From assembly GCA_039881145.1 (NCBI GenBank), contig JAYKKI010000029.1, positions 24,984,001 to 25,048,000 on the forward strand: DNA of 64,000 nucleotides, given 5' to 3'. A model generated the notes under the pieces. It was not told the DNA's origin and did not search any database. It worked only from the letters and a program-made list of their open reading frames with translations. The position numbers were made by a program, and so were the translations under genes. This document shows, piece by piece, positions 34,049 to 46,731 of the stretch (position 1 is the stretch's first letter; every line of letters starts with the position of its first letter). This DNA comes from Druceiella hillmani (Eukaryota > Arthropoda > Insecta > Lepidoptera > Hepialidae).

Positions 34049-36497
34049 ACCATCTGATTGTGGTCGCATCAAACTGTGGTTTTTGTTTATGACGAGTGAA
34101 AGCAAATTTGTGGAAAGTGTTTTCATTATCTTCTATAATTATTATGTAATTTTGTGCTTATCCAATTATTTTTTAGTTTTGCAAATACCTGTAATGTATC
34201 GGATACCTGTAATGTATCGGATAAATGTACATCATAAATAAATATATAAATGAATATTTTATTATGCCTATGTTTGATACCTTTATTGTGCGAATGTAAT
34301 GGTAGAACATAGACTCTGAATTATTTGTAAAGAGGATTAATTCTCTTTAGAAAGTCTACCATGATTTGGAATTAACAAGACTTTGCGGAAGTGACGAATG
34401 TTGAATGTAAAAAGATGTTGACAAACTCTTTGTAATTGATTATGTATTTGGGCTTCATTGTAACTATATTTCTGTCTCACGTCTTATATTAATAAGTACG
34501 TTTGCTTTTAACAAAATTTCAGGCTCGGGAATATTAATTTAGTAAAAAATGCTATATGTAAATCATGCTTTACATTTCTGTTGTTAAAGGCCTTTAAAAT
34601 ATGTAATGAAATCAGCTTATGAGAAAAACGGTCACAATATCTAAACCTACTTTTCCAAATTTTTACATTAGTATGTATTTAAAATAATGTTAAAAATATG
34701 TGCAACATCATATCAAAAATGTTCGCACACCTTAACAATTGTTTAAACTAGTGTAAGTTTCAAGTATTCAGACGAAAAAAAATGGTTCATTTGAAAATAT
34801 ACATAACTCAGTTTACATATATATTTACGAAAAATGAAAGGTATCACTACAGGGTCTTAACTTGTCAATTACAACAAACTTGAATTGCCCAATAATGCTG
34901 TAAAATTCCACACACGTTCGAAAGCTTTATATTGATTTATTGCAAATTGTTTTGTTTTTTGTCCTGCTACCTTCTATCCATTTTGCTTATCCTTGCATTC
35001 TTGATTGTATAGTGTTGGTTATAACTGGTTTAGCAAGAATCTATTTCAGATTTCATTTCAAAATATAAGATGACCATAACCTATTTTTTTATTTGAGCCT
35101 CTGTTACAGAAGAAATATTTTTTTTACTTTTTCTTTATCATAATTACTTTTGAAGATTTCATTATTTATAATAAACACAGAATTATCAGTATAATTGATA
35201 TTTTTTCTGTGACCCCATACTTTCACGCTGAATGTTCATACCTCAATAAGTGATTCATGTGATATTTAAAACGTAAAACATTGAAATAGTTTCTATTGGG
35301 AATGGAATGTTTTTGTTTTATCCTTAATGGGAGAAAATTAATTCCCATTTTATTTTGTTTCCCGGAACTCACAGAACCGGCTCGCTACACCAATTTTATA
35401 AAAAGCTGTGCGGTTACAAGACAAACCATTCTTATTATAAAACAACATTTATCCTCCAAACTTCCCTACATTATTTTGGTCACGGTCTGGGGTTTGTTGA
35501 TTTTATTTATATATATAGAGTTGAATGTAGTAGAGGCTGTTAATTAAGTCCGAGTGCTAAAACCTCTTTTGTTGTCAGTATACATATTGAGATCTCCTAT
35601 GCTTAAATAATGTTGAAAATCATTCCCCTTAATACTTCTTTTTAATGAATATGTTGTAATTTTTCAATAATCATTTTTCTTTACATATATATATAAATAT
35701 ATGTATATATATATTGTTAGCTCATATGAAATAGAAAGTACAATCACTCAAAATTAAACTGACAAAATGTGCCGTGAAGATTTCAAAACAAGTTTGTTAA
35801 AATCTATTTTAAACCTTTTTATTATACCACTAAAAATGTAGTATAAACATTTTGTTATAACAAACTGAGAAACAAAACACAGATCCCATTATTGAGGTCC
35901 TGTTTTAATCTTTTAGGGCTCTAAATAGGAGAGGCAAGCTTTATTTTGGTATTTTATCACAACACATATAATGATTAATAAAGTCAAACTGCCTTTATCA
36001 AACATGCAATAAATTTGTAACGTCTCAATGTATAGTTCAAATTTTAGCGCAGAATTTACAAAATGCAGTTTTTCCTATGTTTATAAATTTTTTATTATAA
36101 CATACCGACAGTAAATTTTCCCTCGGACAAATTAATTGTTTAATGTATTTATTATTATGCCTTTCAATAAACCAATAACATAAACCTTGCTGTTCAGTTT
36201 CGTATTTAATTCAGAATTAATATACACGGCTCATCTACAACAAGGTCATAAAAAAATGAATAAATGTAATTGTAGATACATTAAACCGGGTACGAGTGAC
36301 AATAAGGAAAATGATCTCATAGAAAAATATCTCATATATTGTGTAATTTAAAATTTATAAAACCAATAAAAAAATGAAAATTTTCTCATTCTGGCTTTAT
36401 CCATTATCACTTTTCTGAAATATCATTTATGCCTTTTTCTAAAATATGGCTCATCATAGACACATTTTACGAACTTTTGTTAAAATATGCTATATCA
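34049..36497 (+). other. Stim intron 6, between the repeat copies
   Basis: AT-rich intron with a 19-bp tandem duplication (tacctgtaatgtatcggat) at 34187-34223 and a short (TA)n near 35683. No gene was recognised. Confidence 0.6.
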
Positions 36498-36985
36498 TAG
36501 AAATCAGAAGATGACTTTAATAATTATCTTGTTAGTGAAAACGTTGATATATCTTTTCATGTTTCGCAAAATTGGATTTGTGTTGCATAACTGAAAGGAT
36601 TTTTAATGCGTGTCATCAATTCAAATGCTGTACTCTTCATTCTGCGTAGAATCCATCTGCATCGTTTTGGTACCCACACGAAACCGAGCGCAGCTTGATG
36701 ATTGCAAATGTACAAAAGACGTTCCTACGATATCTGTACATGAGGAAGTATGGTTACTTTCCTTTTCTATTTCCTACCGATTTCCTCCTGGCTAACTCGG
36801 AAGAAACATTACATTTATGAAATATATCTTCCAAATTTTAAAAGGGAAAATCCTATGCCACGTCTTATTGAATGAACTTTGATTCTTTCTACCCGACAAT
36901 TTTCTGCGCTCACACAATCATTTCTTTTTACTATACCACCCTCTAGAACCGAACTCTCTAGTGTTCCGCGGTATTTAACTTCTTG
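36498..36985. repeat. About 500-bp dispersed repeat, copy 2
   Basis: Second copy of the repeat at 33548-34048, from tagaaatcagaagatgact to tatttaacttctt. See that entry for the shared landmarks. Confidence 0.85.
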
Positions 36986-37834
36986 AAACTATGAACTTTT
37001 GTTAAAAAACGCTGTGTTTCAGATGATCAATCATGACTTCCTAAAGAGCACAATGAAACAACAACTTTTATTTGTGTTACATATTATTCTAATTCTTTAA
37101 ATAAATTATATAAAATAAGAGTTGCGCTACTCGCTAGCTGTCACACTGTAAATAAAACATTTTTAACATTTGAGCTAACAATAAACAATTTTGCATGATA
37201 AAAGAATAATTACAATGCAGTAAATACTTCACCTTGAAATAGAAATGTGTTTCTATTCATCACACCTCTAGTAATGAACCAGTGGTGAATTTGCTCTTAA
37301 ATTTGTTTTACAGTAGGCTCATTCTTCTTATCATCACCCATACTTTAATTGTTAATGTTTATATATATCTTAAAATTTAGGTCTTAACTTACTTATCTTA
37401 ATAAGTGTTATATAATATTGTTTTTAGTGTGATTAGTTTACTTTATTCCTTATTTTCCGTCCTACTGGATTATAATGAAATATAATTATGAAATAAAAAA
37501 CTCCAAAACTTTTTCTCTAGTACAGAATAAACTACGAAAAAGGCACCTTTAAACCAGCAATCTTTGTATGTGCAGGTTGTATAGAAAAATACAGTGAAAA
37601 GGTATAAAATATTGCATCTGCTTGGCGGCGAAAAGAACTTTAACCTTCATGTATAATATTTAAATATGTAACTCAATTTTTACATACTCATTGGTCATCT
37701 AAATTGTTTCACCGTGTTACAAAAATATAAAATTTTTATCATTTAGTTGTATCGATTGATATAATGATTATAACATTTGATATATTAGTTACGAGACTAT
37801 TCCAAAATAAAATTATATGTATCTAAAGTTATAG
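36986..37834 (+). other. Stim intron 6, last stretch
   Basis: AT-rich intron leading to the acceptor aaagttatag. Nothing recognised. Confidence 0.6.
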
Positions 37835-37928
37835 GTCCGGAGGGACTGATGTGGCGTGAGGATTCATCAGGCAGTGAGGACCCGGAACCCCCACATTATC
37901 CACAGGACTTGCGTGTCGCTGAAGCCAG
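37835..37928 (+). CDS. Stim: Stim exon: acidic tail segment
   Basis: The exon is 94 bp, entering in phase 1 and leaving in phase 2, with acceptor aaagttatag and a perfect donor, CCAG then gtaagt. It reads GPEGLMWREDSSGSEDPEPP, then HYPQDLRVAEA and the first two bases of Arg. It is GC-richer than its surroundings. Acidic and Ser/Pro content fits the variable STIM tail after CAD. I recognise no specific motif. Its assignment rests on phase continuity on both sides and position in the gene. Confidence 0.85.
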
Positions 37929-38331
37929 GTAAGTCCCACTTTAACTTTCTTAAGTAACTGCTTATGTAATACAATAAGAGTAGTAATGTTTAAATTATCT
38001 CATTACATATATTACATTTTTTTTAAAGGAGCAAACGGAAACTGTTTCTATTTGTGATGATGCCAATTAGTCAAATATAAATGCTCAATATTGAGTACTT
38101 GTACATAGTTACATTTGTCTGTACATTTCACATTTTGGTCGGTAATTGTTACTAAATTAATTGAATGACGTACTTTAAGTACCAAAGAACAAGGCTATTT
38201 CTATAAACTCACTTTCAAAGGTAGACATAAATGAACATCATTCAATGCTTAGTTAAATGTCCAAATAATTATAAAACATGTAGAAATAGAATTATGACTC
38301 TGTTGCAAACATTCTACTCTGTTTTTAATAG

Positions 38332-38511
38332 GAAACAGTTGGAAGAACGCTTAGCGCAGGAGGCACGTGACACAAAGCGGAATGAAGAACGCACCCAATT
38401 CCTTGAAGAGCGCAGAAGCACACGTGAGGATAGTCTAGCCAAAAAAAGCACTCTAGAAGAGGGGAAGGCAATTCAGAAGGAGCCGGTCCAATTTGTTCTT
38501 GGAGGTGACAA
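38332..38511 (+). CDS. Stim: Stim exon: Glu/Arg-rich helical tail
   Basis: The exon is 180 bp, phase 2/2, with acceptor ctgtttttaatag and donor CAA then gtgagt. It reads RKQLEERLAQEARDTKRNEE, then RTQFLEERRSTREDSLAKKS and TLEEGKAIQKEPVQFVLGGD. The high charge and Leu spacing predict a long helix or coiled coil. If the donor is not used, the frame ends at TGA 38513-38515, giving GGDK-stop, a possible short isoform. The function of this helix is not known to me. It may contribute to oligomer control, as acidic/helical tail segments do in vertebrate STIM1. Confidence 0.9.
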
Positions 38512-41500
38512 GTGAGTCTTTTGTGTGGTTTTAATAAAGAAGTGAAACTCACTAATTGTAATCTTAGCTATCATTATGACCTATTTTTTTATTTGTGATC
38601 CAAATTGAATAGGTAAAGAACATTTGGGCTAACTTTATCCACAGAAATACATAAGAAATAATCAAAACGATTCTATAAATTTCCATAAACGTTTGTTTCA
38701 AACTATTTAAATTCACCAAATTTTCAAGATTTTTTTGAATTAAAGTGACTTTGTATAAACTATTTTAACGGATATGTGTTATTGAAATGTTTTTGCAAAT
38801 AAACCTTTAAATAATGCAATAATACAAATATTGAAATTTAAAATTAAACCATTGCTTCAAATTAAAGGTTCACTTTGTCAAATGCAAGGTTCACTTTGTC
38901 TCTGTAGCTGATCGGTATAAACGAAAAGACATTAATTAAAATTTTTCTAAAATCAGCGATATATTTTCTATGGCATATACTTTTGAATTGTAACATTTAA
39001 AGTAAGCTAATTCTATGGCCAAAATAAAATTTAAAACACAATATGCAACATAGCGAGAAGTTAGGATGCATCCCGAAAATGACAGTCACAGTATTAAATA
39101 TTAAGTTGTAATGAAATTCTTGTACAATTAAAAGAAAAGTGTTGGAGTGAGTGAAATAATATGGGTAATAAATTTGCTTAATGTTATTTGAATAATGTAA
39201 ATATCTCAGTAGCACGCTGACGCGGATGCAAGTATTATAGAGAAATTGAAATAATTTACATAACTTAAAGATATGGGGAAAAATATTGGCTAAGAAAGAG
39301 ACTAAATCGATTGATATAATGATTAATTCCTTTTGCTTCTAATGACCCCTATAATCGGACAAGCAACACATTCATTTCGTTGCAAACGTTTTCTGTAGCA
39401 ATGAGCGATTCTATTAATTGGCCTAGTGGTTTGCTTCTTTTCATGCTGTACAGTTCATTCATAGCAATGTAGCGCAGAGGACCACATGTGTTGTATAGGA
39501 GTCATTAGCAGCAAAAAAATGAATCAGCGTTTCACCAAATAAGTGTGGTGCTATAAGCGTAATTAATTTTATAGATGCTAATCGTACCGTGAGAATGCAA
39601 CAAATAAAGAACAATAGAAATACCAATGACAAGTTATTGCAATGCTTCAATTTAAGAACCCACAAAATAAAGTTGTAAATTTTCTGATAATTTGAAAATA
39701 TTTTGTTTGGAAAAATATTAATTTTGGTTTTATATGGCTGTTTATGTTTTATCATTTATATGGCTATTTGTGTTTTATCGTGTTTAATAAATTCAATAAA
39801 TGCATTTATTTAACTTTTTACTAAGGGGGTCATTTAAAAAAAAACAAAACTATTGAAAAGTCTTTTTAAAATATTAATAAACAAATTTAATTTAATAAAT
39901 TTTTTTCCATACAAGCCATGACAGGTATTACGTTAAAGTACTCTGTTTGAATGAGCCAAAGCGGAATTGTACATTGAATTATGCAAATATATAGGCTCGT
40001 ATATAAATCATGTTTTACTTTTAAATTGTGCTTAATAAATTCATCAGACAACAAATGAGATTAAGTTATATAAATTGTTGCTATATATTGTTTACCAATA
40101 TTATGAAAAGATAATACGGTATTCAAATATTTTTTTGTTATGTTGATATATTTTAACCGCGTTAACTAAACTGTTTAAATCGAAGTAAATGAATTTTTTC
40201 AAACATTATTTATATGTTTGAAAACAAGACGCAATTCCAACAAAACAATTTAGGCAATCAAATGTGAACGTCCGATTAACCAACGAGCTTTATATACTCC
40301 TCGGAAATATCTCTGGAGTTATTTACAATTTTGTGATATTAAATGAAAGTATCATACTTTTATCTGATTAAACGATAATGTAATGTATTTATCTTACGCT
40401 TAAGAATTAATAGATCCGCACATTTTAATTACTCATAGAAGTCAGTAATCCTTTTTCAAACTCGTTTTTAATAATAAAAATCCAAGAAAATACTAAATGA
40501 AGCAATTCAAAAAATACACACATACTGACTAACTTTAGCCATTATTCTTAAAACAATTGAAAACTTCATACCAGTTTTGATGAAAGAACAAGTGACTATT
40601 TCATGTCTGTAGCAACTTGATGTTAAAGCCAGGCTTTTGTTCAGAGTTTCAATTTCAATAGGTTTTTTAAAATTATCTTCACATACTTGTTCAGAAAAGT
40701 ATATGTTTTACAACCGTCTATCCTATATTCAAAAGAATACATGCCCTGTACCCAAGAGAGACAACTAATATGAAATACACGTCTTACGTCTAATAAAACT
40801 CAATATTGTTTGCGATGTTTACATTATCCTTATATTATTTTTTAAAATATATTTATGTTAGTGTAGGCAAACCTGGCTTTTTGGCATCTTCCTTATTCCA
40901 CCACTGCACGGCCCGTACCTCTTGTAGAGTTTTGATCAATCTTTATCTGGTAGTTCTTCAATAAGCTCCCAACCCAAGGTTCTGTTTTATTATGCAAGAC
41001 ATAGAACCAAGATTTTAAGGGTCAGACCAAATTCTTCTTAGAGTGAATTCTCCAGTGACTGTTACGGCTCTAGTCAAGTCAGGTTGACCCTTTTGTCGGT
41101 CTGTCGTCAACAGAGATGCTGGTGTAATATTTGAATGCACAATAGTTGAATTTTTATATTTTTAGTAGTTTAAAAAGGCAGATTAAAAAATTCAGTTGCT
41201 GATTTGATCCACTTGCATATGTAGCGCAATAACTGCAATGTGATTTTCTTTGTTATCTCACTCCACGTTTAATGTTCAACGTATTCCAAATAAGTATTAT
41301 ATTAATTTATTTATATTAGTTTTATTGTATTTATTTTTATTGTATTTATATTAGTTTAGAGATCCAACACACAGTTTTATGAAAACAAGCGCATGAATAT
41401 CAGCTTAAACATTTTGTAGCATGCTTTCACACCTGGAAACCTTTAAATGTATTAGATATAAGCATTTTAGATATAGAGATTTTTTTCATAAAGGTTCAGG

Positions 41501-41884
41501 CTGACACATAAACGGAATCTTTGTGAAAAAAAATCTTAAGAGAAAGACTGAATTATCAGTATGACCAATTTTTCTTTTTATAAAATAAAACAATGGTATT
41601 ATTTTCAATATTCACAGCCGAATAAGGGGGTTTGTTGCCTTGCTGTGTATTGCTTCAACGATTCCGCATAGCATCTGCAGCATTCTAGGATTCTCAATCT
41701 TCGTTGAAGTTTGTCTTGAGAACAGAATGGGATATGAATAAATTTTATTGATTTTAGTGGTCTCATTTAGTACTGAGAATCATAGAAGGTGGCTTGCAAC
41801 ACTTATTATATTTGCGAGCAATATAACAGAATGTATTCACCCTCAATTATGAGCTTGTTTTATTGATGGAATGTTGTTGGACAG
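38512..41884 (+). other. Stim intron 8
   Basis: AT-rich intron. A moderately GC-richer patch at 40900-41110 has no coding match. No transposon motif was recognised. Confidence 0.6.
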
Positions 41885-42021
41885 TGTAAATTGGACAGGA
41901 GAAGATCTGCCAGAAAGCCGTATGCCAAGTGGGACACTGTCGCATTCACAACCACAGCTGCGCAGTCGACCCATCGCCCCGGTACCTCCGCCGCGACGAC
42001 CGCTGTCCTCCCCAAATTCAG
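41885..42021 (+). CDS. Stim: Stim exon: proline-rich tail
   Basis: The exon is 137 bp, entering in phase 2 and leaving in phase 1, with acceptor gttgttggacag and donor TCAG then gtatgt. It reads NVNWTGEDLPESRMPSGTLS, then HSQPQLRSRPIAPVPPPRRP and LSSPNS. The APVPPPRRPL stretch is an SH3- or EVH1-like proline-rich site. Vertebrate STIM tails also hold Ser/Pro-rich regions with an EB1-binding S/T-x-I-P motif, but I see no exact x-I-P with Ser or Thr here. A second AG at 41897-41898 is out of frame and rejected. An upstream ATG at 41871 is intronic. Confidence 0.9.
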
Positions 42022-43463
42022 GTATGTTTCGTTCATTCCATCTTTCTGATACACTGTTTGAAAATAATTGACTGTATGGAGCACATACTAGAAGTGATAT
42101 TTTTTCTGCTTATTCTTATTTTACAATACTGACTGAAGAATGCAACTTGTAGGGTGCATTAGTATTTTGTTTCGGAAATAAAATAATAATTTATTCAAAA
42201 TAAGTTTCATTTCAAACTTTGACTTTCTGCCATCTGTTAGACAACAGATGGATTTTGCAAATTAAAAAGTTCAGCACTTTTGAAGCAATCCACTGAACAA
42301 GCAAACTTGGAGTCTCCAGAGACAATCAAAAACAGTTGACTTATCAACGTTTTATTCTTCTGCTAATTCTGTAAACATTTGGAGTTAGATCTTCATTTAA
42401 TAATGTTTCCTATTCCACATTAGCTTTCTGTTTTGAAATTATTATTTTTGAATTATTTAAACCAGTCTTCGCAAGTTGTGTTCAATGGAGCATTTTCTTT
42501 CTATATGGCAACAAATGATACATTTCTTAGGGATATTTCTTTGCAATATAATAATTAAGTAAAACTACCTGCAACTGTTTATTTACAATAAAATTGGACA
42601 TATTGAGTATGGTATGAAAGTATTGTTGAATGTCACAAGCCAAGTTTTAAAAATTACGTATAATACTTTGAAAGACACATATTGCCAGTGTAAATTAAGA
42701 ATAAATAGTAGGACTAACACCATATTGCATTATTTTCCTTTCTTATTAAGTATAATTATAGAAAATATGTACATATTCTTTTGAAAATTGCTAAATCCTT
42801 CCTCTATGCTTGAATGTGTTTTTTTAACCAGTTAATTATGTAAAAATAAATAAATGGTTAAGAAAATACATTCTCACCTGAATATTTTTGTTGTTTAAAT
42901 TGTTTTTTTTCCATTAGAAGTTATATTTTTTATTTCTTATTTAAAAGTTTACATAAGTAAAGCCAATGTAAGTTAAAGTCCGCATTCAAAAGTAACACAA
43001 CTTAATCACATTACAAAAAGTTAGTGACAAAACAAAGATAAGATCTTTGAATCACTCAAAACCCCAACATCGCATTCCTTAGGATATCAATGGGACAGAT
43101 TCTACTGTGATATTAAACTCAGAAAAGTACTTAATAATAAATAAAGAGGCGTGAGTGCGAAAAAAAAATGTCACAAAATATCACTTCATATTAACTGGAC
43201 ATGAAACAGTACTTACTCTCTAGCTCAAAAGGCATAAAGATGTAAACCAAAGAAGATATAAGCAAAAATGAACATTAATGAGTTATTGATATAATTTTTA
43301 AGTCATTTTATCAAGTGCCTGCTCAAGGTTAACTCCCTCCTAACAATGAAAGAATTAGGGAGGAGATAACTATATCTGAAAGAAACCATTAGAAAAACTG
43401 TAGATATAATAAGGATACATATATGTTGAGAAAGTATTAGTGATGTATATACGGTAAATGCAT
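42022..43463 (+). other. Stim intron 9, left part
   Basis: AT-rich intron; nothing recognised. Confidence 0.6.
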
Positions 43464-43537
<74 letters not shown>

Positions 43538-43540
43538 TAT
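43464..43540. repeat. (TA)n microsatellite next to the mariner end
   Basis: TA repeats with 'taaata' interruptions that run up to the mariner terminus. This fits mariner's TA target preference. Confidence 0.95.
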
Positions 43541-43545
43541 GTAAA

Positions 43546-44220
43546 TAGGTGTACAGATAAGTTTCTGCCGATTTTAATGAAAAATTAAGCTTTTGTTGTG
43601 AAAAAGTGGAACCTAACGTCTTTTTCGAAGTATTGTCCATCGCTTGCCACTATTTTTTCCTATCTTTCTGGCAGCATACGGATACCACATCGGAAGAATA
43701 CTTCATCTTTTGAGGCTATCTATGAATCGATCCAATTTTCGGTATCTTCATATAATGTGAAGTGTTGCTCAAACAGGCACTAGAGATCGAAATCTGAAGG
43801 AGCAATGTCCGGTGAATATGGCAGGTGGGGTAAAACTTCCTAATTGTGTGTTTCCAAATAGGTTTTGACCGGCACCGCAACATGTGGACAAGCATTATCA
43901 TGCAGGAGAATAATTTTGTCGTGTCAGGAGGAGTAGTAGTAGTCAATTGTTTCGGTAGACAGCCCCAGTAATGGTTTCGTTCGGTTTGAGCAACTCATAA
44001 TAGACAACACCAATCTGATCCCACTAAATACACAACAAGAGTTTTTTCCATGAATATTTGGCTTAGGTGTAGTTGAAGCATGGCCAGATGTTTCCCATGA
44101 TTTCCTCCTTTTTGGATTATCATAGTGGATCCATTTTTCATCACCAGTGACTATGCTGTGCAGAAAATCCTTTCGTTTAATTAAGTTATCTCAAATATTT
44201 TCATGGAATTTTGCACTTAA
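43546..44220 (-). pseudogene. mariner transposase remnant, C-terminal two-thirds
   Basis: The minus strand encodes KDFLHSIVTGDEKWIHYDNP, KRRKSWETSGHASTTPKPNI, then LLHDNACPHVAVPVKTYLET, LPHLPYSPDIAPSDFDL, EDTENWIDS, ASKDEVFFRCGIRMLPERWE and KIVASDGQYFE. This is a DD34D mariner transposase. The three aspartates are visible in TGDE, HDN and PSDFD. Stops occur after ETHN, FDL and in the EDTENWIDS region, and there are frame changes, so it is dead. The 3' terminus is intact (taggtgtacagataagtttc, 43546 onward), typical of irritans-type ends. The N-terminal DNA-binding part and the 5' repeat are missing beyond about 44220. Confidence 0.92.
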
Positions 44221-45733
44221 TGTTAAAAATACAACTCCACCCCTCCACACCTCTCCCCGGGAGATAATGGTCTAAAAGTGGGTGTGGAGAAGTTTTAGAT
44301 GCATGCAAAATCATCACAAACCTATTTCCGCACAAGAACAAGAAGGCATATAATGATTTTGCCAAGAGAGAGTAGGATACTAAATGTGCTAGATTGATTG
44401 TCCTTAAAGTCTCTTTCATTTCAATCTCATTCAATCCGAAAGAATAGATCTGTTGAAAATCTATTGATCTTGAAAGATTTAAATCAGTAGGTTGCAAATC
44501 TCGATCAGTCAGTCAGTTGTCTTTGTACCATAGAAAAACAATAGATATTTGTTAGTTAACATATATTTTGTTGACATTCACCATTTAGTTATGTGATAGT
44601 GTCTTATTTAAATATGTCAAAGTAGTTTATTTTTTTATTAAATTTTCTAAAATGTTTAAAAAATTATGAAGTAGTATAGATTAAGTTTTTTCCTTACTTT
44701 AGCAGATTTAATTGGTTTTTTTTTACAAATAATGCTATCATGTCATCTCGTAAACAAAACGAAATATGGAAACTATGAGTTTATGTTGATATTCTTGATA
44801 CCTTGTAGTTTATTTATGTTTTAAAAATGTTTTAATTTGTTACAATTGTTAAAATTGAGTATCTAATTTTCTGAAAATTAAGTCTATTTCTATTCTGTGA
44901 TTGCTTATCTGTGATTCCTATAGTTAAATTATTTATTTATTTTTTAAACGATTTAATATTTTGGTACAAGTCTTGGTTAGCAAAAATGTGAATGTTCTGT
45001 TTTTTTTTGGTTTCAATGAAAGTGTGTAAGTAAAAAGCGAAGTGTTTACAAAAACCAGGGGTCAGTCATGAATATTTTAAAAAAAGTGGTTTAGAAAAGA
45101 TTACATAAGTGCACTTTCCAAGGAAGTATAAATTATAAGTCGTCTAACTGAATTATGTCTTAGCGATGCCGACCGAATTACTTCTTGGCAATACAAAACA
45201 CTGAATTTGTAAATAAAAACAGGCACTGATAATAAAACAAACCCAAAAAATTAAAATATTGAAATGCGCAAAAAAGATAGTACAAAGTGAGGTCATAAAA
45301 TATATGTTTAACAACTATCTTGACTGTTATTTCTTCATAGTAAGTGCTTATTGCAAATCAATATTTTTGTAATGAAATAATGAGTCCAAGCCCTATTTCA
45401 TTAAATATGTCGTTTTTTATGTATATTCTTTCATTTGAACCAAAAAAATCTGGTAAATTCACATTTTTGCTAAACCAGACTTATACTTATTTTTAGTTAC
45501 GTTTGTGTAGATTATTAAATTGGTTGACTAGTTTTAGATAAATAATGGTAGTAATAGTCAGTGTTAAATGGACTTTGGTTTTTGTAAACCATCAATATTT
45601 CAAATATGCCAGTTCTAGCCTACCTTCGATACTGGAAAAAAATGGCAGTAAATTTTTTGAGGACACTTTTTATTGAATATATTTGGGTTCATTTTGTAGA
45701 AGTTTATTTTATTTTAATTTTTCACAACTATAT
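44221..45733 (+). other. Stim intron 9, middle
   Basis: AT-rich with a slightly GC-richer patch at 44235-44300. The minus-strand open frame at 44201-44497 has no recognisable domain. Nothing was assigned. Confidence 0.55.
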
Positions 45734-45815
45734 GAAACTACGTGATGTAGTATTATTTCCACTTTATTTAAATTCTTTCCCACAACCTAAGTTTCGTTGT
45801 ATGACAACATCTTCA
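45734..45815 (+). repeat. Single arm of the foldback repeat family
   Basis: gaaactacgtgatgtagtat onward matches the left arm of the foldback at 16463, including its 9-bp stretch (here taaattctt). It then continues past that element's loop into gacaacatcttcaagtggcc. It lies just upstream of the LINE RNase H remnant. Confidence 0.85.
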
Positions 45816-45849
45816 AGTGGCCAATTTGTAAAGATTAATCTTTACGAAT

Positions 45850-46490
45850 AAAAAATGAGCACAGGCACTATTGCCTCAAACTTCACTAGTGAACTGAAAG
45901 CAATCCTAAAGGCACTACAAGAGTATCTCTCTTCAGATTATACAAAACATGGCAAATGGACTAGTCATATTCTGTGACTCCATTGCAGCTTTAGAGGCAA
46001 TAAATAGAGGTCAGTCCGCACTCACCCAAGAAATCCATCGCCATCTGGAAGAAATTGGCAAATCAAGAAATAAAATCTGCATTTTACGATGGATGTCGGT
46101 ACATGTTGGCATTCCTGGAAATGAGGCAGCTGATAAGCCTGCAAAAGAAGCTCACGATCTTAGTAATTTTATCAATACTAGAACTACCCTTGGCGATGTA
46201 AATGCTTATACAAGGTACTGTTTACGAGAAAAGGCCATCAAAAAAGACTATCAGATATGTGAAATTAACACAAATCGTGTACCAAGCCATTACAAGACTT
46301 AGAATTGGGCACTTTCAAGGCATGAAAATCCATCCTGATGGTACTAAAACCTATCGTCCCTGTAATAACTGTGACATCCCCCTAAACCTGGACCATAACT
46401 TCAGCTGTCCTGCGATTTTGAGAATAATATATAGAATAATATATAGGCAAGAGGGACATTCTACATTTAAGTTTTACCCTAAATATTAAA
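45850..46490 (+). pseudogene. LINE RNase H and C-terminal remnant
   Basis: The frame shows STGTIASNFTSELKAILKAL, a shift, then FCDSIAALEAINRG, a helix, ICILRWMSVHVGIPGNEAAD and KPAKEAHDL. These are the E, D and D motifs of the RNase H domain of I/Jockey-type LINEs (E in SELKAI, D in CDS, D in EAAD). A second frame carries the downstream segment TRLRIGHFQGMKIHPDGTKT, then CNNCDIPLNLDHNFSCPAI, a Cys/His knuckle usual at the C-terminus of such proteins. The frameshifts mean it is not functional. No reverse transcriptase part precedes it, so it is 5'-truncated. Confidence 0.88.
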
Positions 46491-46518
46491 TTGATGTGCT
46501 CATGAATCTCTAAAGCCC

Positions 46519-46731
46519 ATATGCACCATACATGATCAAGACCGTCAGTCAGACTTATTGATAGTTAAAAACATATTTCTGTTTCTCATTACCTGTCAAT
46601 CGAGTCGGAACAAGAGCCTACTTTACCGACCGTGCCCTATTGCACGGTCCATCGGTAAAGTATCCAGAAAAAATATGTTTTTAACTGTCAATAAATCCGA
46701 CTGAGAGTCCAGATCGTGTGTGGTGCATATA
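46519..46731. repeat. About 213-bp foldback element
   Basis: Outer arms catatgcacca (46520) and tggtgcatat (46730) are inverted copies. Further in, cgtcagtcagacttattgat pairs with tcaataaatccgactgag, and agttaaaaacata with tatgttttttaact-like sequence. The centre is actttaccgaccgtgc paired with gcacggtccatcggtaaagt. Imperfect pairing spans almost the whole element. It directly follows the LINE remnant. Confidence 0.85.

Noticed and set aside
35296..35547. 83-codon frame with a hydrophobic C-terminus
   Set aside because: No homology, start context or splice sites; hydrophobic content is expected from T-rich sequence.
41871..41884. ATG at 41871 as a start for the proline-rich frame
   Set aside because: The acceptor AG at 41883-41884 fits the phase of the preceding Stim exon exactly, so the ATG is intronic.
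41897..41898. Alternative acceptor for the proline-rich exon
   Set aside because: Using it shifts the frame away from the open Pro-rich reading.
44201..44497. 98-codon minus-strand frame right of the mariner remnant
   Set aside because: It overlaps the mariner end in another frame and shows no domain or transposase motif.
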